A DNA stretch of 64,000 nucleotides from Deltaproteobacteria bacterium (GCA_016927065.1 JAFGNJ010000005.1:1-64000), one strand, 5' to 3'. Shown: positions 52,546 through 62,228, counted from the first letter of the stretch. Program-made: numbers and translations. The notes: a model not told the origin generated them from the sequence alone.

Positions 52546-52782
52546 TCAATTACGGTTGAGATAAGGATCCCTTTTTTCCTGGCGCTTGCCACGCATATAT
52601 TCTCGCCATGAGATCTCTTTGATAAACTTCACACCCCGCCCGCATCCTTTTTTCTTCAATCGAGGGGTATGCACAGAATTACCCAGGACGCAGAAGATAT
52701 CATCACCCTGAAAATACCTCACCATGTCGTAACTCTTTCCCGCCCCGACATGGCCTCCTTCCATCACTAACTTATAATACAT
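52546..52782 (-). CDS. small conserved-looking protein
   Basis: A 78-residue protein with a clear ribosome-binding site (GAGGAAG) before its ATG. MEGGHVGAGKSYDMVRYFQG, then IFCVLGNSVHTPRLKKKGCG and WREYMRGKRQEKRD. Basic, no membrane segment. It lies upstream of degP in the same direction with a 77-base gap. No family recognised; the ribosome site and balanced composition support expression. Confidence 0.55.
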   Translation of the reverse strand: MYYKLVMEGGHVGAGKSYDMVRYFQGDDIFCVLGNSVHTPRLKKKGCGRGVKFIKEISWREYMRGKRQEKRDPYLNRN

Positions 52783-52860
52783 TATCTTCCTCAGTCTGTA
52801 TTGTTAATATCAGTATAACCAAGGAAGATTAAAAAACTATTAATGAAAAATTAAATCTTT

Positions 52861-54264
52861 TTAATCTTTCAGAGGAAGGGTTACGGTAAAGGTGCTCCCC
52901 TGCCCTACCTTGCTCTGCACCGCGATCTGTCCTTCATGGGCTTGGACAATCCATTGACAGATGCTCAACCCCAGCCCCGTTCCTCCCGTCTCGCGGGACC
53001 GCGCCTTATCGGCCCTGAAGAAACGATCAAAAACCCGCTTCTGGTCTTTCTGAGCAATTCCCACCCCTGTATCGGAAACTAAGATCCTGACCACCTTCTG
53101 GTCGCGGTCCCCCTCTACTTTCAATGAGACTTCACCTCCGGGAAGAGTATATTTCAAACCGTTCTCCGTCAAATTCAAGATAAGCTGGCGCAAAAAAAGG
53201 GGATCCCCCTCTATCTGTGTAACACCATCGTCCAAGAACTTCATCTGTATCTTTTTCTCTTCGGCGAGTATCCGAAGATCCTCCCACACATCCCGAACCA
53301 GAGACGATAGTTCCAACTTCTTCCGCTTCATGGTAACTTGCCCCATATCCGCACGGGAGAGCGTGAGGAGGTTATCGACAATACGGGACATGCGGCTTAT
53401 CTCTTCCAAGTTGCTGGCAAGTATTCTCTGATATTCCTTCAGGGCTCTTTTCTTTTTCAGCCCTAACTCTACTTCTCCCCTGAGAATGGTTAACGGAGTC
53501 TTGAGTTCATGGGAGGCATCGGCCGTGAAGCGCTTGACCCGGTGAAAAGACTCTTCCAACTTGGCGATCATCTCGTTGAAGGTCGAAGCTAATCTTCCCA
53601 ATTCATCATTAACTCGTTTAATCCGTATCCTTTGGCTCAGATCGCCGGAACCGATCCGGCGGGCGATCTGAGTGATTGCATCTACCGGTCTCAGGGCCTT
53701 GTTGGCCAAAAAGAGCCCCGCCGTGCTGGCGGCCAACAGGGCGGCCGGAACGGCAATAAGTAAGAGGAGAAGGAGTTGGTGCAGGGCCTCTTCTACCCCC
53801 TCCAAAGGACTGCCTACTTGGATGATCCCCGTCATACTTTCGTTCTCTATGATGGGAATCGTCACCACCCGCAGAGAGTATCTTCCCAGGACCTTAACGG
53901 TCTCAAAGATCGTCTTGCCCTTGGACGCTGCCTTCAGGGTTGAAAGATTGAGGGGGATCTTTATATCTCGTATATTGGTCGAACTCCCTCCGATTTTCCC
54001 CGATTCGTCCAGAATCTGAATATATCTCCCGAGGGGCCTGACCCCGTAGCGGTCAATCATAATTTGGTCGATATCGGCCCCAAAGGGGCTGCGCGCGGAG
54101 GCAGCGACGATCTCCCCCATGGTCTTTATTCTATTGTCCACCCCTTTGTAGAGGCTATCGGCAAGGGTAAAGTACAGGAAGATACTAAAAGAGCATAGAA
54201 TGATTCCCAGGATCACTACATACCATAACGTCAGCTTAAACTTTATAGTCTTAAACAAGTACAT
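52861..54264 (-). CDS. sensor histidine kinase (HAMP, CusS/QseC type)
   Basis: A 467-residue kinase: membrane helix at 12-34, periplasmic domain of about 130 residues, second helix around 163-188, HAMP linker (LRPVDAITQIARRIGSGDLS), phospho-acceptor His252 in ADASHELKTPLTIL and ATPase motifs NLTENGLKYT, DTGVGI and GTGLGLSI. Two bases separate it from the regulator at 54267, so they are one operon. The signal is unknown; the position after degP points to envelope stress. Confidence 0.92.
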   Translation of the reverse strand: MYLFKTIKFKLTLWYVVILGIILCSFSIFLYFTLADSLYKGVDNRIKTMGEIVAASARSPFGADIDQIMIDRYGVRPLGRYIQILDESGKIGGSSTNIRDIKIPLNLSTLKAASKGKTIFETVKVLGRYSLRVVTIPIIENESMTGIIQVGSPLEGVEEALHQLLLLLLIAVPAALLAASTAGLFLANKALRPVDAITQIARRIGSGDLSQRIRIKRVNDELGRLASTFNEMIAKLEESFHRVKRFTADASHELKTPLTILRGEVELGLKKKRALKEYQRILASNLEEISRMSRIVDNLLTLSRADMGQVTMKRKKLELSSLVRDVWEDLRILAEEKKIQMKFLDDGVTQIEGDPLFLRQLILNLTENGLKYTLPGGEVSLKVEGDRDQKVVRILVSDTGVGIAQKDQKRVFDRFFRADKARSRETGGTGLGLSICQWIVQAHEGQIAVQSKVGQGSTFTVTLPLKD

Positions 54265-54266
54265 TG

Positions 54267-54935
54267 TTATTCCTTTAACACATATCCCACCCCTCTGATG
54301 GTATGAATCAGCCTCTGCGAGGAATTCCGGTCGATCTTTTTGCGCAGGTGATTAACATAGACATCAATGACGTTGGTCATGGGGTCAAAATTATAGTCCC
54401 ATACATGTTCTGATATCATGGTTCTGGTCACCACCCGGTTGACATGGCGCATCAGGTATTCGAGGAGGGCATATTCCTTGGTTGTGAGCTCGATCTCCAG
54501 CCCCCCCCTGCTCACCGTGTGGGTAACCGGGTCCAAGACCAGATCGGCCACTCGCAGCTCTTCTGCGGGCTCCCGCTCTTTCCTCCTGAGCAAGGCCCTC
54601 ACCCTGGCGAGTAACTCGGCAAAGGCGAAGGGCTTGGTTAGGTAGTCATCTCCCCCCGCGTCGAGCCCCTTGACGACATCCTCCACGGAATCCTTGGCCG
54701 TCAGCATCAAGACGGGGAACGTCAACCCCTTCCCCCGCACCCCCTTTAAGACCTCCAGGCCGTCTATCTTGGGGAGCATAATATCCAAGAGCACGAGGTC
54801 ATAATCGTTTGCTTCTACCATAAAAAGGGCCTCTTCTCCGTCGTAGGCACAGTCTACGGCATAGTACTCCTCTTCCAGCCCTTTTTTGAGAAAGTTTGCT
54901 ACCTTCTTCTCGTCCTCTACCACCAAAATGCGCAT
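54267..54935 (-). CDS. OmpR-family response regulator
   Basis: A 222-residue regulator: receiver domain with phospho-acceptor Asp51 (LVLLDIMLPKIDG), then a winged-helix DNA-binding domain (YALLEYLMRHVNRVVTR, NVIDVYVNHLRKKID). It controls its own operon and possibly degP. No Shine-Dalgarno sequence is seen before the ATG. Confidence 0.93.
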   Translation of the reverse strand: MRILVVEDEKKVANFLKKGLEEEYYAVDCAYDGEEALFMVEANDYDLVLLDIMLPKIDGLEVLKGVRGKGLTFPVLMLTAKDSVEDVVKGLDAGGDDYLTKPFAFAELLARVRALLRRKEREPAEELRVADLVLDPVTHTVSRGGLEIELTTKEYALLEYLMRHVNRVVTRTMISEHVWDYNFDPMTNVIDVYVNHLRKKIDRNSSQRLIHTIRGVGYVLKE

Positions 54936-55117
54936 AACGTAAAATGTCTCAAGACAAACCGTTCAAGGGACCCTATAATTATTTTCACTCGAATACTACC
55001 TCTTTTATCCTTTCAGCCGGGCCTACCTAAAAAATTGCCCGTGCCAACACACCGTTTTTTAAGATTTAAAGATAATTTCACAATATTTTATCATTATCAT
55101 TCCCATACCCCAAAAAT

Positions 55118-55149
55118 GCAAGGTTTTTTTGTCCATAAAAACTCCTTGC
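55118..55149. other. hairpin in the promoter/leader region of the acyl-CoA dehydrogenase gene
   Basis: GCAAGG (55118-55123) pairs with CCTTGC (55144-55149), and inside TTTTT pairs with AAAAA. It lies in the 280-base AT-rich gap between the divergent regulator and dehydrogenase genes. It could be an operator or a weak terminator for minus-strand readthrough. Nothing else is evident in this gap. Confidence 0.4.
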
Positions 55150-55215
55150 CTCAAATGGATATTTTATGTTATGGGACTATATTTGTAAAAATTAAGCGAT
55201 ATGAGGATATAGAAT

Positions 55216-56397
55216 ATGGTTGAGATGAGTTTAGAGATGAAGGAGAAACGTGATCACCTCCTGAGGGAATCGGCAAAAAAAATCGCCTCTACCAAGGTAG
55301 CCAAGAGGGCGGCGGAGATAGATGCTGAAGGTGTCTTTCCGAGGGATATAGCGGAACTCTTTTTCCAGCAGGGGTTTCTCTCGGTGATGTTGTCTGAGGA
55401 ATATGGAGGGATGGATGGTGATATTACTGCCTTCTGTATCATCGCAGAGGAAATCGCATATGCGTGCGGATCTAGCTCCCTCATGATTCTTGCCCATTCA
55501 GTTGGGCTCATGCCGTTAATGATGGGCGGCAATGATGAGCAGAAAAAGAGATTCTACGAGCGGGTGGCAAAAGACCACGCCCTGGCCGCCTTTGCCCTGA
55601 CAGAGCCTGAGGCGGGTTCCGACGCCGCTTCTCTCAAGACCACGGCGGTGTTGGAAGGTGACCATTACATCTTGAACGGAAGCAAGTGTTTTGTGACCAA
55701 CGGCGGGGCGGCCGATCTCTATGCCGTGTTCGTCACTACCAGGCCGGGTGAAAGGACTAAAGGAATTTCTGTTTTTATGGTCGAAAAGGACACTCAGGGA
55801 GTCACTATCGGCAAAAGAGAAGAGAAGTTGGGAATGAGGGGATCAGACACCACCGACCTTATCTTCGAAAACGCCGTTGTCCCAAAAGAGAACCTCGTGG
55901 GAGCAGAGGGAGGCGGATGGGAGCTTGCCATGATGACCCTTAATCTCTCCCGACCCGCTATCGGGGCACAGGCAGTGGGTATCGCTCAAGGGGCCCTTGA
56001 TTTTGCCATAGACTATGCCGACAAGAGGATACAATTCGGACAAAAGCTGGCCGATTTTCAGGGAGTACAGTTTATGCTGGCCGACATGGCCATGCAGGTG
56101 GAGGCGGCACGGGCCGTTGTGTACAAGGCTGCGACGCTCCTGGACCAAAAAGTCTACGAGAGGGATCGGATGTCCGCCATCGGCGTAGACAAACTCTCGG
56201 CCATGGCCAAGTGTTTTGCCTCCGATGCAGCCATGCGGGTAACCGTCGATGCCGTACAAATTCTGGGGGGCTACGGATACTTGAAGGATTATCCGGTGGA
56301 GAGGATGATGCGGGATGCTAAGGTTACTCAGATCTTTGAGGGTAGTAATCAAGTCCAAAGGGTAATCATAGCAAGAAACCTTCTGAGGCGGGCCTAG
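55216..56397 (+). CDS. acyl-CoA dehydrogenase
   Basis: A 393-residue FAD enzyme that introduces a trans-2 double bond into acyl-CoA. FALTEPEAGSDAASLKT (FAD/substrate loop), FVTNGGAADLYAVFV, QFGQKLADFQGVQFMLADMA, and near the end FEGSNQVQRVIIARNLLRR, where the Glu is the family's catalytic base. Full length; resembles short/branched-chain and butyryl-CoA type members. Electron acceptor (EtfAB) genes are not adjacent. Confidence 0.92.
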   Translation: MVEMSLEMKEKRDHLLRESAKKIASTKVAKRAAEIDAEGVFPRDIAELFFQQGFLSVMLSEEYGGMDGDITAFCIIAEEIAYACGSSSLMILAHSVGLMPLMMGGNDEQKKRFYERVAKDHALAAFALTEPEAGSDAASLKTTAVLEGDHYILNGSKCFVTNGGAADLYAVFVTTRPGERTKGISVFMVEKDTQGVTIGKREEKLGMRGSDTTDLIFENAVVPKENLVGAEGGGWELAMMTLNLSRPAIGAQAVGIAQGALDFAIDYADKRIQFGQKLADFQGVQFMLADMAMQVEAARAVVYKAATLLDQKVYERDRMSAIGVDKLSAMAKCFASDAAMRVTVDAVQILGGYGYLKDYPVERMMRDAKVTQIFEGSNQVQRVIIARNLLRRA

Positions 56398-56554
56398 GAC
56401 AAAGATCATATTCCTCGGAATCCACGTCTTTCCCGAACTGCGTTACAGTTGGATGCTCAGGGGCTTGAACTGATCGCCCTTTCATCCTCATTGTATCTCT
56501 TCTCGTTTTTATATATCACTACTATGAGGCCCAGTATTCCATAATGAGAGACAA

Positions 56555-56588
56555 GGCATTGGTCCCCTTACCTGCCTAAGGGGATGCC
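56555..56588 (+). promoter_or_regulatory. nested hairpin leader
   Basis: GGCAT-TGGT-CCCCTTA-CCTGCC-TAAGGGG-ATGCC: an inner perfect 7-bp stem inside an outer 5-bp stem, followed 37 bases later by the gene at 56625. A structured 5' leader is likely; it may be a terminator of the upstream gene or a regulator. It does not match a known riboswitch that I can name. Confidence 0.45.
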
Positions 56589-56624
56589 TGAGAGAATCTC
56601 TGTAGGAAGGAGGGCAACAAAACA

Positions 56625-57110
56625 ATGCATCTCTACGAGGTGAACTTCCAATCGGTGGTCTCCCCTTATCGGGGCGATCTGATCATACCATTTCGTGAGG
56701 TCACCGTACGCAAGCTCCATAAGACACCGGGAGAAGTCAAGATAGAGGGGGAAATCAAGTGTCACCGGCTGCGGGAGTTTGTTGCCTCGAATGTGGGGAA
56801 CGTAATCTTCTTCACCCAACTGGGATCCGTGGACAGAAAAAAAGGGACTCTTTCCGTCGATGCCCTCATCACCTTCACCTTTATCCTCCTCGAAATGAAA
56901 GAGGAAAATTTCTTTCACAAAAACCCTGCAGAGGAATTTGTTGTCGATCAGAGCTTCTTGGACCTGGCCACCACGAGCGGTATAAAGCTCTCCCAATTTG
57001 AGGAATTCGATCATTTCCAGGTCCAGCGGATAGACAAAAAGGTAGCACCCCACGTGATTGCGGGGCACTACCACTACTTGAAAGACCCCCTCTTTTTACG
57101 CGTCCGGTGA
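56625..57110 (+). CDS. hypothetical protein preceding comEC
   Basis: A 161-residue protein with alternating strands and helices (VEGEIKCHRL-like strands, FVASNVGNVIFFTQLGSVDR, ITFTFILLEMKEENFFHKNP, FDHFQVQRIDKKVAPHVIAG). No membrane segment or known domain. GGAAGGAGGG precedes the ATG. The stop overlaps the comEC start (TGATG), so they are translated together. Confidence 0.55.
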   Translation: MHLYEVNFQSVVSPYRGDLIIPFREVTVRKLHKTPGEVKIEGEIKCHRLREFVASNVGNVIFFTQLGSVDRKKGTLSVDALITFTFILLEMKEENFFHKNPAEEFVVDQSFLDLATTSGIKLSQFEEFDHFQVQRIDKKVAPHVIAGHYHYLKDPLFLRVR

Positions 57111-59593
57111 TGACATCCGTGGGGCTGAGAGGTCTCAAATCACCCTTTCTCCCCCTCACCCTCGCCCTCATCATTGGGATCCTGATCGGGGGGCATATCC
57201 CGCTCGTCATCCCCCTGGTAACCGTGGGAGTACTGCTCCCCCTCTGTTTTTTCCTCTGGCGCCGGAAAGCCTTCGCGGCACAACTCCTCGCCCTGGCAGT
57301 ACTGATCGCCCTGGGGGCCTTCCTCATCCATCTCAGGCTGCACCCTTCCATCCCCCTCCACCACGTTTCGAAGCTCCCTGACCGGCACAAGGTGGTGCTG
57401 ACCGGCACCATCTACCGCCCCCCGCAGCGGGATGTGGGAAAGACCGTGGTTTATCTTCGGGCCGATGGTATCTCCCGTGGCAATACCGTCGCACCCGCCA
57501 CCGGACGGATGAGGATCACTATTGGAGACCGTGGCGTTCCAGTGCGGTATGGGTATCGCGTACGCCTCCAGGCAAAGCTCTATTACCCTCACAATTTTCG
57601 TAACCCCGGGGCATTCGACTACCAGGGTTATTTGAGGCGCAAGGGGGTCTTGATTACGGGCTATGTACGCAATGGAGAACAGATACAAATCTTAAGCAGG
57701 GAGGGAGGGACTCCGCTGCTGCGGCTTTTTGACCGCTGGCGGGCGGGGATAGAGGAGTTTCTCGATGCCAACACCTCCCCCCCGGGGAGGGGAATGCTCA
57801 AGGCCCTGCTCATCGGCGAGCGAGGAGAAATTAGCGATGAGACCAGGGAGGCCTTTATCGCCGCGGGGGCGGTGCATATCCTCGCCATCTCCGGCCTGCA
57901 CCTGGGTATCATAGTCACCCTCATTTTCTTCGCCGTACAGGGACTCCTTAAGTTATCGGAGCGCGCCCTCCTGCGGTATGATATCCGAAAGGTCGCCGCC
58001 CTAGCCACCTTCCCCCCGCTGCTCGCTTATATCCTCATCACCGGATTTCCCATCTCCACCATTCGGGCGGGGATCATGGCCTCTTGCTTCCTGATCGCCA
58101 TCCTTATAGACAGGTATCGGAACCCCCTTAACACCTTGGCCTTCGCCGCCTTCATCATCCTCCTGGTCTCACCCACCTCCCTCTGGGACCCGTCGTTTCA
58201 ACTCTCCTTTTCCTCCGTCTTGGGAATCATCGTCCTCACCCCGCCTCTCTATCGCCTCCTCTATCCTCAAGACCCCCTGACACTCTTGACCCGCCAGGGC
58301 AAGGGCAAGATTAAGAGGGCAATGATACTATCCTTTGTCGCCTCCTTTGCCGCTATCATCGTCACCTCCCCCATTGTGGCCTTCCACTTCCACCGCGTCT
58401 CAATCATGGGGCTGATATCCAATGCCGTCATCATTCCTATCATCGGGCTGGGGGTACTCCCTTTGAGCCTCCTCTCACTCCCCCTGATCCCCCTCTTCCC
58501 CTCAGCCGGTGCATTGGTGGCCCAGACCGCCGCTGCTCTTTCTCAATGGGGGATCAAGGCCATGGAGCTAATCGCCTCCATCCCCTTTGCAGCCACCTAC
58601 CTCCCTGCCCCTACTGCGCTGGAGATGATCCTTTTCTACACCTTCCTCGGCTCGCTCCTGTGGATCAAGAGGCCTCGCCTCAAGAAGGCGGCCCTGGCCT
58701 TGATACTGGTGATCGCGCTGCTCGACCTCTCATACTGGGGGCTCAGGGGTTACTTACAGAATGAATTCCGGGCGACCTATCTGGATGTCGGACAGGGGGA
58801 TTGCGCCCTCATTGAATTCCCCGGCGGCAAACGGATGCTGATCGACGGGGGCGGCCTGTATGGTGATTTCGACGTGGGAGAGAATATTATCGCACCCTTT
58901 CTGTGGGAGCGGCGCATCCTGCAAGTGGATTATCTGGTAGTGTCCCATCCCGAGCCCGATCACTATAAGGGCCTTCTCTTCATTGCCCAACACTTCCGCC
59001 CCCGCGAGTTCTGGCACAGTGGGTTAACGAGTACCGCCTCCAGCTATAGAGATCTCCTCTCTATTATCCAAAAGAAGGGGGTCAGGATGGTGCGGGTAGA
59101 GGATGGGTTTGTCCGATCCATAGGGGGTGTCCGATTGAAGGCTCTGCATCCCGTGGAGGGATGGATGCCTGGAGACAGATATAAACGGGGTTGGGTCAAC
59201 AACAACTCCGTGGTCCTGCGGATTGCGTTCGGTGAACACACCTTCCTCTTCACCGGCGACATCGAAAAGGAGGCGGAAATGAGGCTCCTCAAGGCCGGCA
59301 AGGACGTGCGGGCCCAGGTCCTCAAGGTCCCCCATCACGGGAGCAAGACCTCAAGCACGTACTTATTCATCAAGACGGTCTCCCCCCGATACGCCGTCTT
59401 CCCCTTGGGCTATAAAAACATATTTCACTTCCCGAACAAGAGGGTGGCGAACAGGTATGAGAGCCTCGGCTGTCAAATCCTCAGGACCGACCTGGACGGG
59501 GCCATTACCATAATAAGCGATGGAAAACAATTAGAGGTAAAGACGTATTGGGAAACTATGAGGTCCCCTGCAGGGGATATTTCCTCCCGTTGA
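57110..59593 (+). CDS. comEC: ComEC/Rec2-family DNA-internalisation protein
   Basis: An 827-residue inner membrane channel for DNA uptake. N-terminal membrane segments, an OB-like DUF4131 part, the competence domain (ALLIGERGEISDETREAFIA, GAVHILAISGLHLGI), then a C-terminal metallo-beta-lactamase domain (ATYLDVGQGDCALIEFPGGK, VVSHPEPDHYKGL, VLKVPHHGSKTSSTY). The HxxxDH-type motif reads SHPEPDHYKG. Full length. The start is at ATG 57110 or GTG 57107. Confidence 0.93.
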   Translation: MTSVGLRGLKSPFLPLTLALIIGILIGGHIPLVIPLVTVGVLLPLCFFLWRRKAFAAQLLALAVLIALGAFLIHLRLHPSIPLHHVSKLPDRHKVVLTGTIYRPPQRDVGKTVVYLRADGISRGNTVAPATGRMRITIGDRGVPVRYGYRVRLQAKLYYPHNFRNPGAFDYQGYLRRKGVLITGYVRNGEQIQILSREGGTPLLRLFDRWRAGIEEFLDANTSPPGRGMLKALLIGERGEISDETREAFIAAGAVHILAISGLHLGIIVTLIFFAVQGLLKLSERALLRYDIRKVAALATFPPLLAYILITGFPISTIRAGIMASCFLIAILIDRYRNPLNTLAFAAFIILLVSPTSLWDPSFQLSFSSVLGIIVLTPPLYRLLYPQDPLTLLTRQGKGKIKRAMILSFVASFAAIIVTSPIVAFHFHRVSIMGLISNAVIIPIIGLGVLPLSLLSLPLIPLFPSAGALVAQTAAALSQWGIKAMELIASIPFAATYLPAPTALEMILFYTFLGSLLWIKRPRLKKAALALILVIALLDLSYWGLRGYLQNEFRATYLDVGQGDCALIEFPGGKRMLIDGGGLYGDFDVGENIIAPFLWERRILQVDYLVVSHPEPDHYKGLLFIAQHFRPREFWHSGLTSTASSYRDLLSIIQKKGVRMVRVEDGFVRSIGGVRLKALHPVEGWMPGDRYKRGWVNNNSVVLRIAFGEHTFLFTGDIEKEAEMRLLKAGKDVRAQVLKVPHHGSKTSSTYLFIKTVSPRYAVFPLGYKNIFHFPNKRVANRYESLGCQILRTDLDGAITIISDGKQLEVKTYWETMRSPAGDISSR

Positions 59594-60062
59594 GTAAGAT
59601 ATAGTACTCGTCTGTTGCCTCATCATGCTGGGCGTGTTGAGCGACCTGGTAGAAGGGAAGGCGCAAAAACCGGGTGGGGAATTTCCCCTCTTTGACTAAA
59701 CAATAAGGGACATTCCCCTCGGCGATGCGAAAGGTATCCAGGTCCAATTGCTCCTCGGTACCGTCATTGAGCCGGATTATAAAGGCCTCTTCACTATCCT
59801 TGACTAGTTCGGCCCCTTGCACTAAAAAGACCGTATCCTCCACCTCCAGGCGCGCCCGCTCTCCGTTGATCTCTAGATAATATCCATTATCATCGAAATG
59901 GAGGGATTCATAAAAAAGGGAGAGGATTTCCTTGCGAATGATCTCCGCCCCCTCAAAATACCACTTTCCATCCTTGTCAACCGTGATGGATGGACGCGTA
60001 TTCCCTTTTTCTTTTTTTGAAGTAAACTCTTTCAACAACGTTGGCGGCTCGTCTCTTGCCAA
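59556..60062 (-). CDS. DUF1285-like protein
   Basis: A 168-residue protein resembling DUF1285. Features: SITVDKDGKWYFEGAEIIRK, EILSLFYESLHFDDNGYYLE, RARLEVEDTVFLVQGAEL and FTR-type end. The start is the uncertain TTG 60062 with no ribosome site seen. It converges with comEC and overlaps its last 38 bases. Function unknown. Confidence 0.6.
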   Translation of the reverse strand: MARDEPPTLLKEFTSKKEKGNTRPSITVDKDGKWYFEGAEIIRKEILSLFYESLHFDDNGYYLEINGERARLEVEDTVFLVQGAELVKDSEEAFIIRLNDGTEEQLDLDTFRIAEGNVPYCLVKEGKFPTRFLRLPFYQVAQHAQHDEATDEYYILLNGRKYPLQGTS

Positions 60063-60135
60063 GGGTGTAGGTTTAACACTTGACCTTCCCTTTCATCGTG
60101 AATCAAGAGTCAATGTTGGCTTTAACCCTCTCTTC

Positions 60136-60630
60136 CTAAAGGGGTGCCACACCAATATCACCCTTGTAAATTGTTATAATATGCCGATCAGCCAAGGGTT
60201 TCAGTGAAACTGAATGAGCTACCAAGTGTCGGTATAAAAATTTAGTGTGGTAAAAATATTTTATTTCCTCAATCTCACACCCCAAGCCAACATAATATAC
60301 AGCTTCAGGATCGGGCTTAAACCCTTCTTCCCATTCCAGTTTATATTCTATAAGTACCGGATATGGTCTTCCCCCCAATGTAGCGCCTTTCCACAACTCT
60401 TTATGAGAACGTGGAAAAAGTTCATTCTCTAAATAACTTTTTAGTCTATCACCGCCTTTCACTAACCATATTAAAGATTTGCCTCGATAATAAGTAATTA
60501 TTGGATCTATTTTGACCTTGCTAACATATTGCAGCTTGACCTTCCTGTAGTCTAATCTAAATATAATAGCCGCCGACAACCCAAGAATGATAATCAGGAA
60601 TAATAGCACCTTTCTTTTTTTACTTAGCAT
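60136..60630 (-). CDS. hypothetical membrane-anchored protein
   Basis: A 164-residue protein with one N-terminal membrane anchor (VLLFLIIILGLSAAIIF) followed by a soluble part (KVDPIITYYRGKSLIWL-like, GGRPYPVLIEYKLEWEEGF). It ends at a hydrophobic Ile/Val stretch. GAGGAGATAAAA precedes ATG 60630. AT-rich; probably periplasmic; no family recognised. Confidence 0.55.
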   Translation of the reverse strand: MLSKKRKVLLFLIIILGLSAAIIFRLDYRKVKLQYVSKVKIDPIITYYRGKSLIWLVKGGDRLKSYLENELFPRSHKELWKGATLGGRPYPVLIEYKLEWEEGFKPDPEAVYYVGLGCEIEEIKYFYHTKFLYRHLVAHSVSLKPLADRHIITIYKGDIGVAPL

Positions 60631-60777
60631 TTTTTATCTCCTCGTAGATGGTGGCGATTCTATGCCGCCCTAAAAGGGGTTAATGTTTCGAAAGCTTTGA
60701 ATTAAAAATGGGACACACTGTTTCTAAAGTTTTTTCCGCGTCATGTACCCGCACCCAAAAAGATTTATACACAGACA

Positions 60778-61419
60778 TCACTCTTTCTCATCATGTTTTG
60801 GCCTCCATCCCCATTTCCACTTTTTCAGCGGTACCACATACGCCGGTTGGCCGTTGTCTCCAAACCAGGAGTCTATGACGAATTTTTCTCTTGTCTGTTT
60901 ATCCCTGAGAACAGTGGCCGTATGCGGCCACCCCATTATCACAAATCCACGAGAGGTGGGGCGGTAGATATCATGGTAGGTAATAAGCCCATCGTTTTCC
61001 ATCATGGTTAGATACATCAGGGTATTGACCGATTCATCTTCACAATCCATCTGACGGTTGTGAAACATCCCTTGAAAGCTCCCTCCAATATCCACATCTG
61101 TCCCGGTGAGCGGCCCAACTATGGATTCCAGCACCCCAATAGCACGGGCGAGATACTCGCGTTCCTCAGCCGCATCTGACGGCCTCTGCGCAAAAACGGC
61201 GCGAACACGTTCCCATTGCGCCGCGCTTAACTGAACCTGGGCCGACTTCTCACAACCATGAGAATAGCAGATCTTAAAATCGGAGGGGTGAGGGTCAACA
61301 ATGTCATAGTGTTCGAGATAACGGCGAACGCCCTGTTGCGGAGCGACGCATGCCGTTAAGAACAGTGCAAACACTAAAAGAACCATAATTCTGCACATCA
61401 TTTTTCTTTTACCCCTCAC
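60778..61419 (-). CDS. transglutaminase-like lipoprotein
   Basis: A 213-residue lipoprotein: hydrophobic segment with lipobox FLTAC (Cys24). A Cys-His-Asp triad can be seen: Cys in NRQMDCEDESVNTLM, His in GWPHTATVLRDK and Asp in FVIDSWFGDNGQP, the order of transglutaminase-like cysteine peptidases. A small insert VGPLTGTDVDIGG precedes the Cys. GTG 61419 overlaps the proC stop (GTGA). The substrate may be cell-wall or envelope peptide; activity is inferred. Confidence 0.7.
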   Translation of the reverse strand: MRGKRKMMCRIMVLLVFALFLTACVAPQQGVRRYLEHYDIVDPHPSDFKICYSHGCEKSAQVQLSAAQWERVRAVFAQRPSDAAEEREYLARAIGVLESIVGPLTGTDVDIGGSFQGMFHNRQMDCEDESVNTLMYLTMMENDGLITYHDIYRPTSRGFVIMGWPHTATVLRDKQTREKFVIDSWFGDNGQPAYVVPLKKWKWGWRPKHDEKE

Positions 61420-62228
61420 CCCTGCATCTTTGCTAATTCCTTGGAGCGCTGGGTTGCCGAGGCCACGGCCTCCATCACGGCCCCCCTGAACCCCTTAGCC
61501 TCCAGCGCGGCGATACCCGCTATGGTCGTCCCGCCGGGGGATGATACCTTGTCCTTGAGATGGGCGGGATGCTCACCCTGCTCCGTGAGGAGCCGGGCGG
61601 TCCCAAGAACCGTTTGGATAGCCATATCTAAGGCCGCCTTTCTCGGCAAGCCCATACGCACCCCCCCATCTGCCAAGGCCTCGATAAAGAGACAGACATA
61701 GGCAGGTCCACTACCACTCATGCCCGTCACGGCATCCATGAGCTGTTCTGGGATGACCACCGTTTTGCCCAGGGCATCGAATATCTCCTGAGCTACCTCC
61801 ATATCCTCCTTCGTCGCCTCTCCACCTTTGGCAAGTGCGGTGGCGGACTCCAACGCCAGGGCCGCTATATTGGGCATCGCCCTAACCAGGCGCGCGCCCT
61901 TATCCAGGATAGAGGCAATGGTCCCGAGTGAAGCCCCGGCCGCGACGGAGATAAGCAGCGTCGCGGAATCCAGGGCTGGGGAGATCTCCTGCAGGACTCC
62001 CCTCAATTCTTGAGGCTTGACTGCGAGGATGATCACCTGCACCTGGGATGCGAGTTTTTTATTATCCTGCTCTACCTCCACACCATAGGTTTTCTTGATG
62101 AAGTCTCTCCTCTCAGGACGAGTCTCGCTAACGACGATGTTCTTGGTCATCCCCTTGTGATGGAGACCTCGCAGGATGGCCTCACCCATATTGCCGCAGC
62201 CGATGATCCCGATCTTTTTCTTCAGCAT
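61416..62228 (-). CDS. proC: pyrroline-5-carboxylate reductase
   Basis: A 270-residue final enzyme of proline synthesis. Rossmann motif IGIIGCGNMGEAIL, then LVRAMPNIAALALESATALA and the family signature GSGPAYVCLFIEALADGGVR. The start ATG 62228 follows AGGAG; the frame extends upstream without a better start. It is followed by the transglutaminase-like gene in an overlapping arrangement. Confidence 0.95.
   Translation of the reverse strand: MLKKKIGIIGCGNMGEAILRGLHHKGMTKNIVVSETRPERRDFIKKTYGVEVEQDNKKLASQVQVIILAVKPQELRGVLQEISPALDSATLLISVAAGASLGTIASILDKGARLVRAMPNIAALALESATALAKGGEATKEDMEVAQEIFDALGKTVVIPEQLMDAVTGMSGSGPAYVCLFIEALADGGVRMGLPRKAALDMAIQTVLGTARLLTEQGEHPAHLKDKVSSPGGTTIAGIAALEAKGFRGAVMEAVASATQRSKELAKMQG

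Noticed and set aside
55035-55223. Open frame of 62 codons before the acyl-CoA dehydrogenase gene
   Set aside because: AT-rich leader with a hairpin inside; peptide is low-complexity and no ribosome site is seen.
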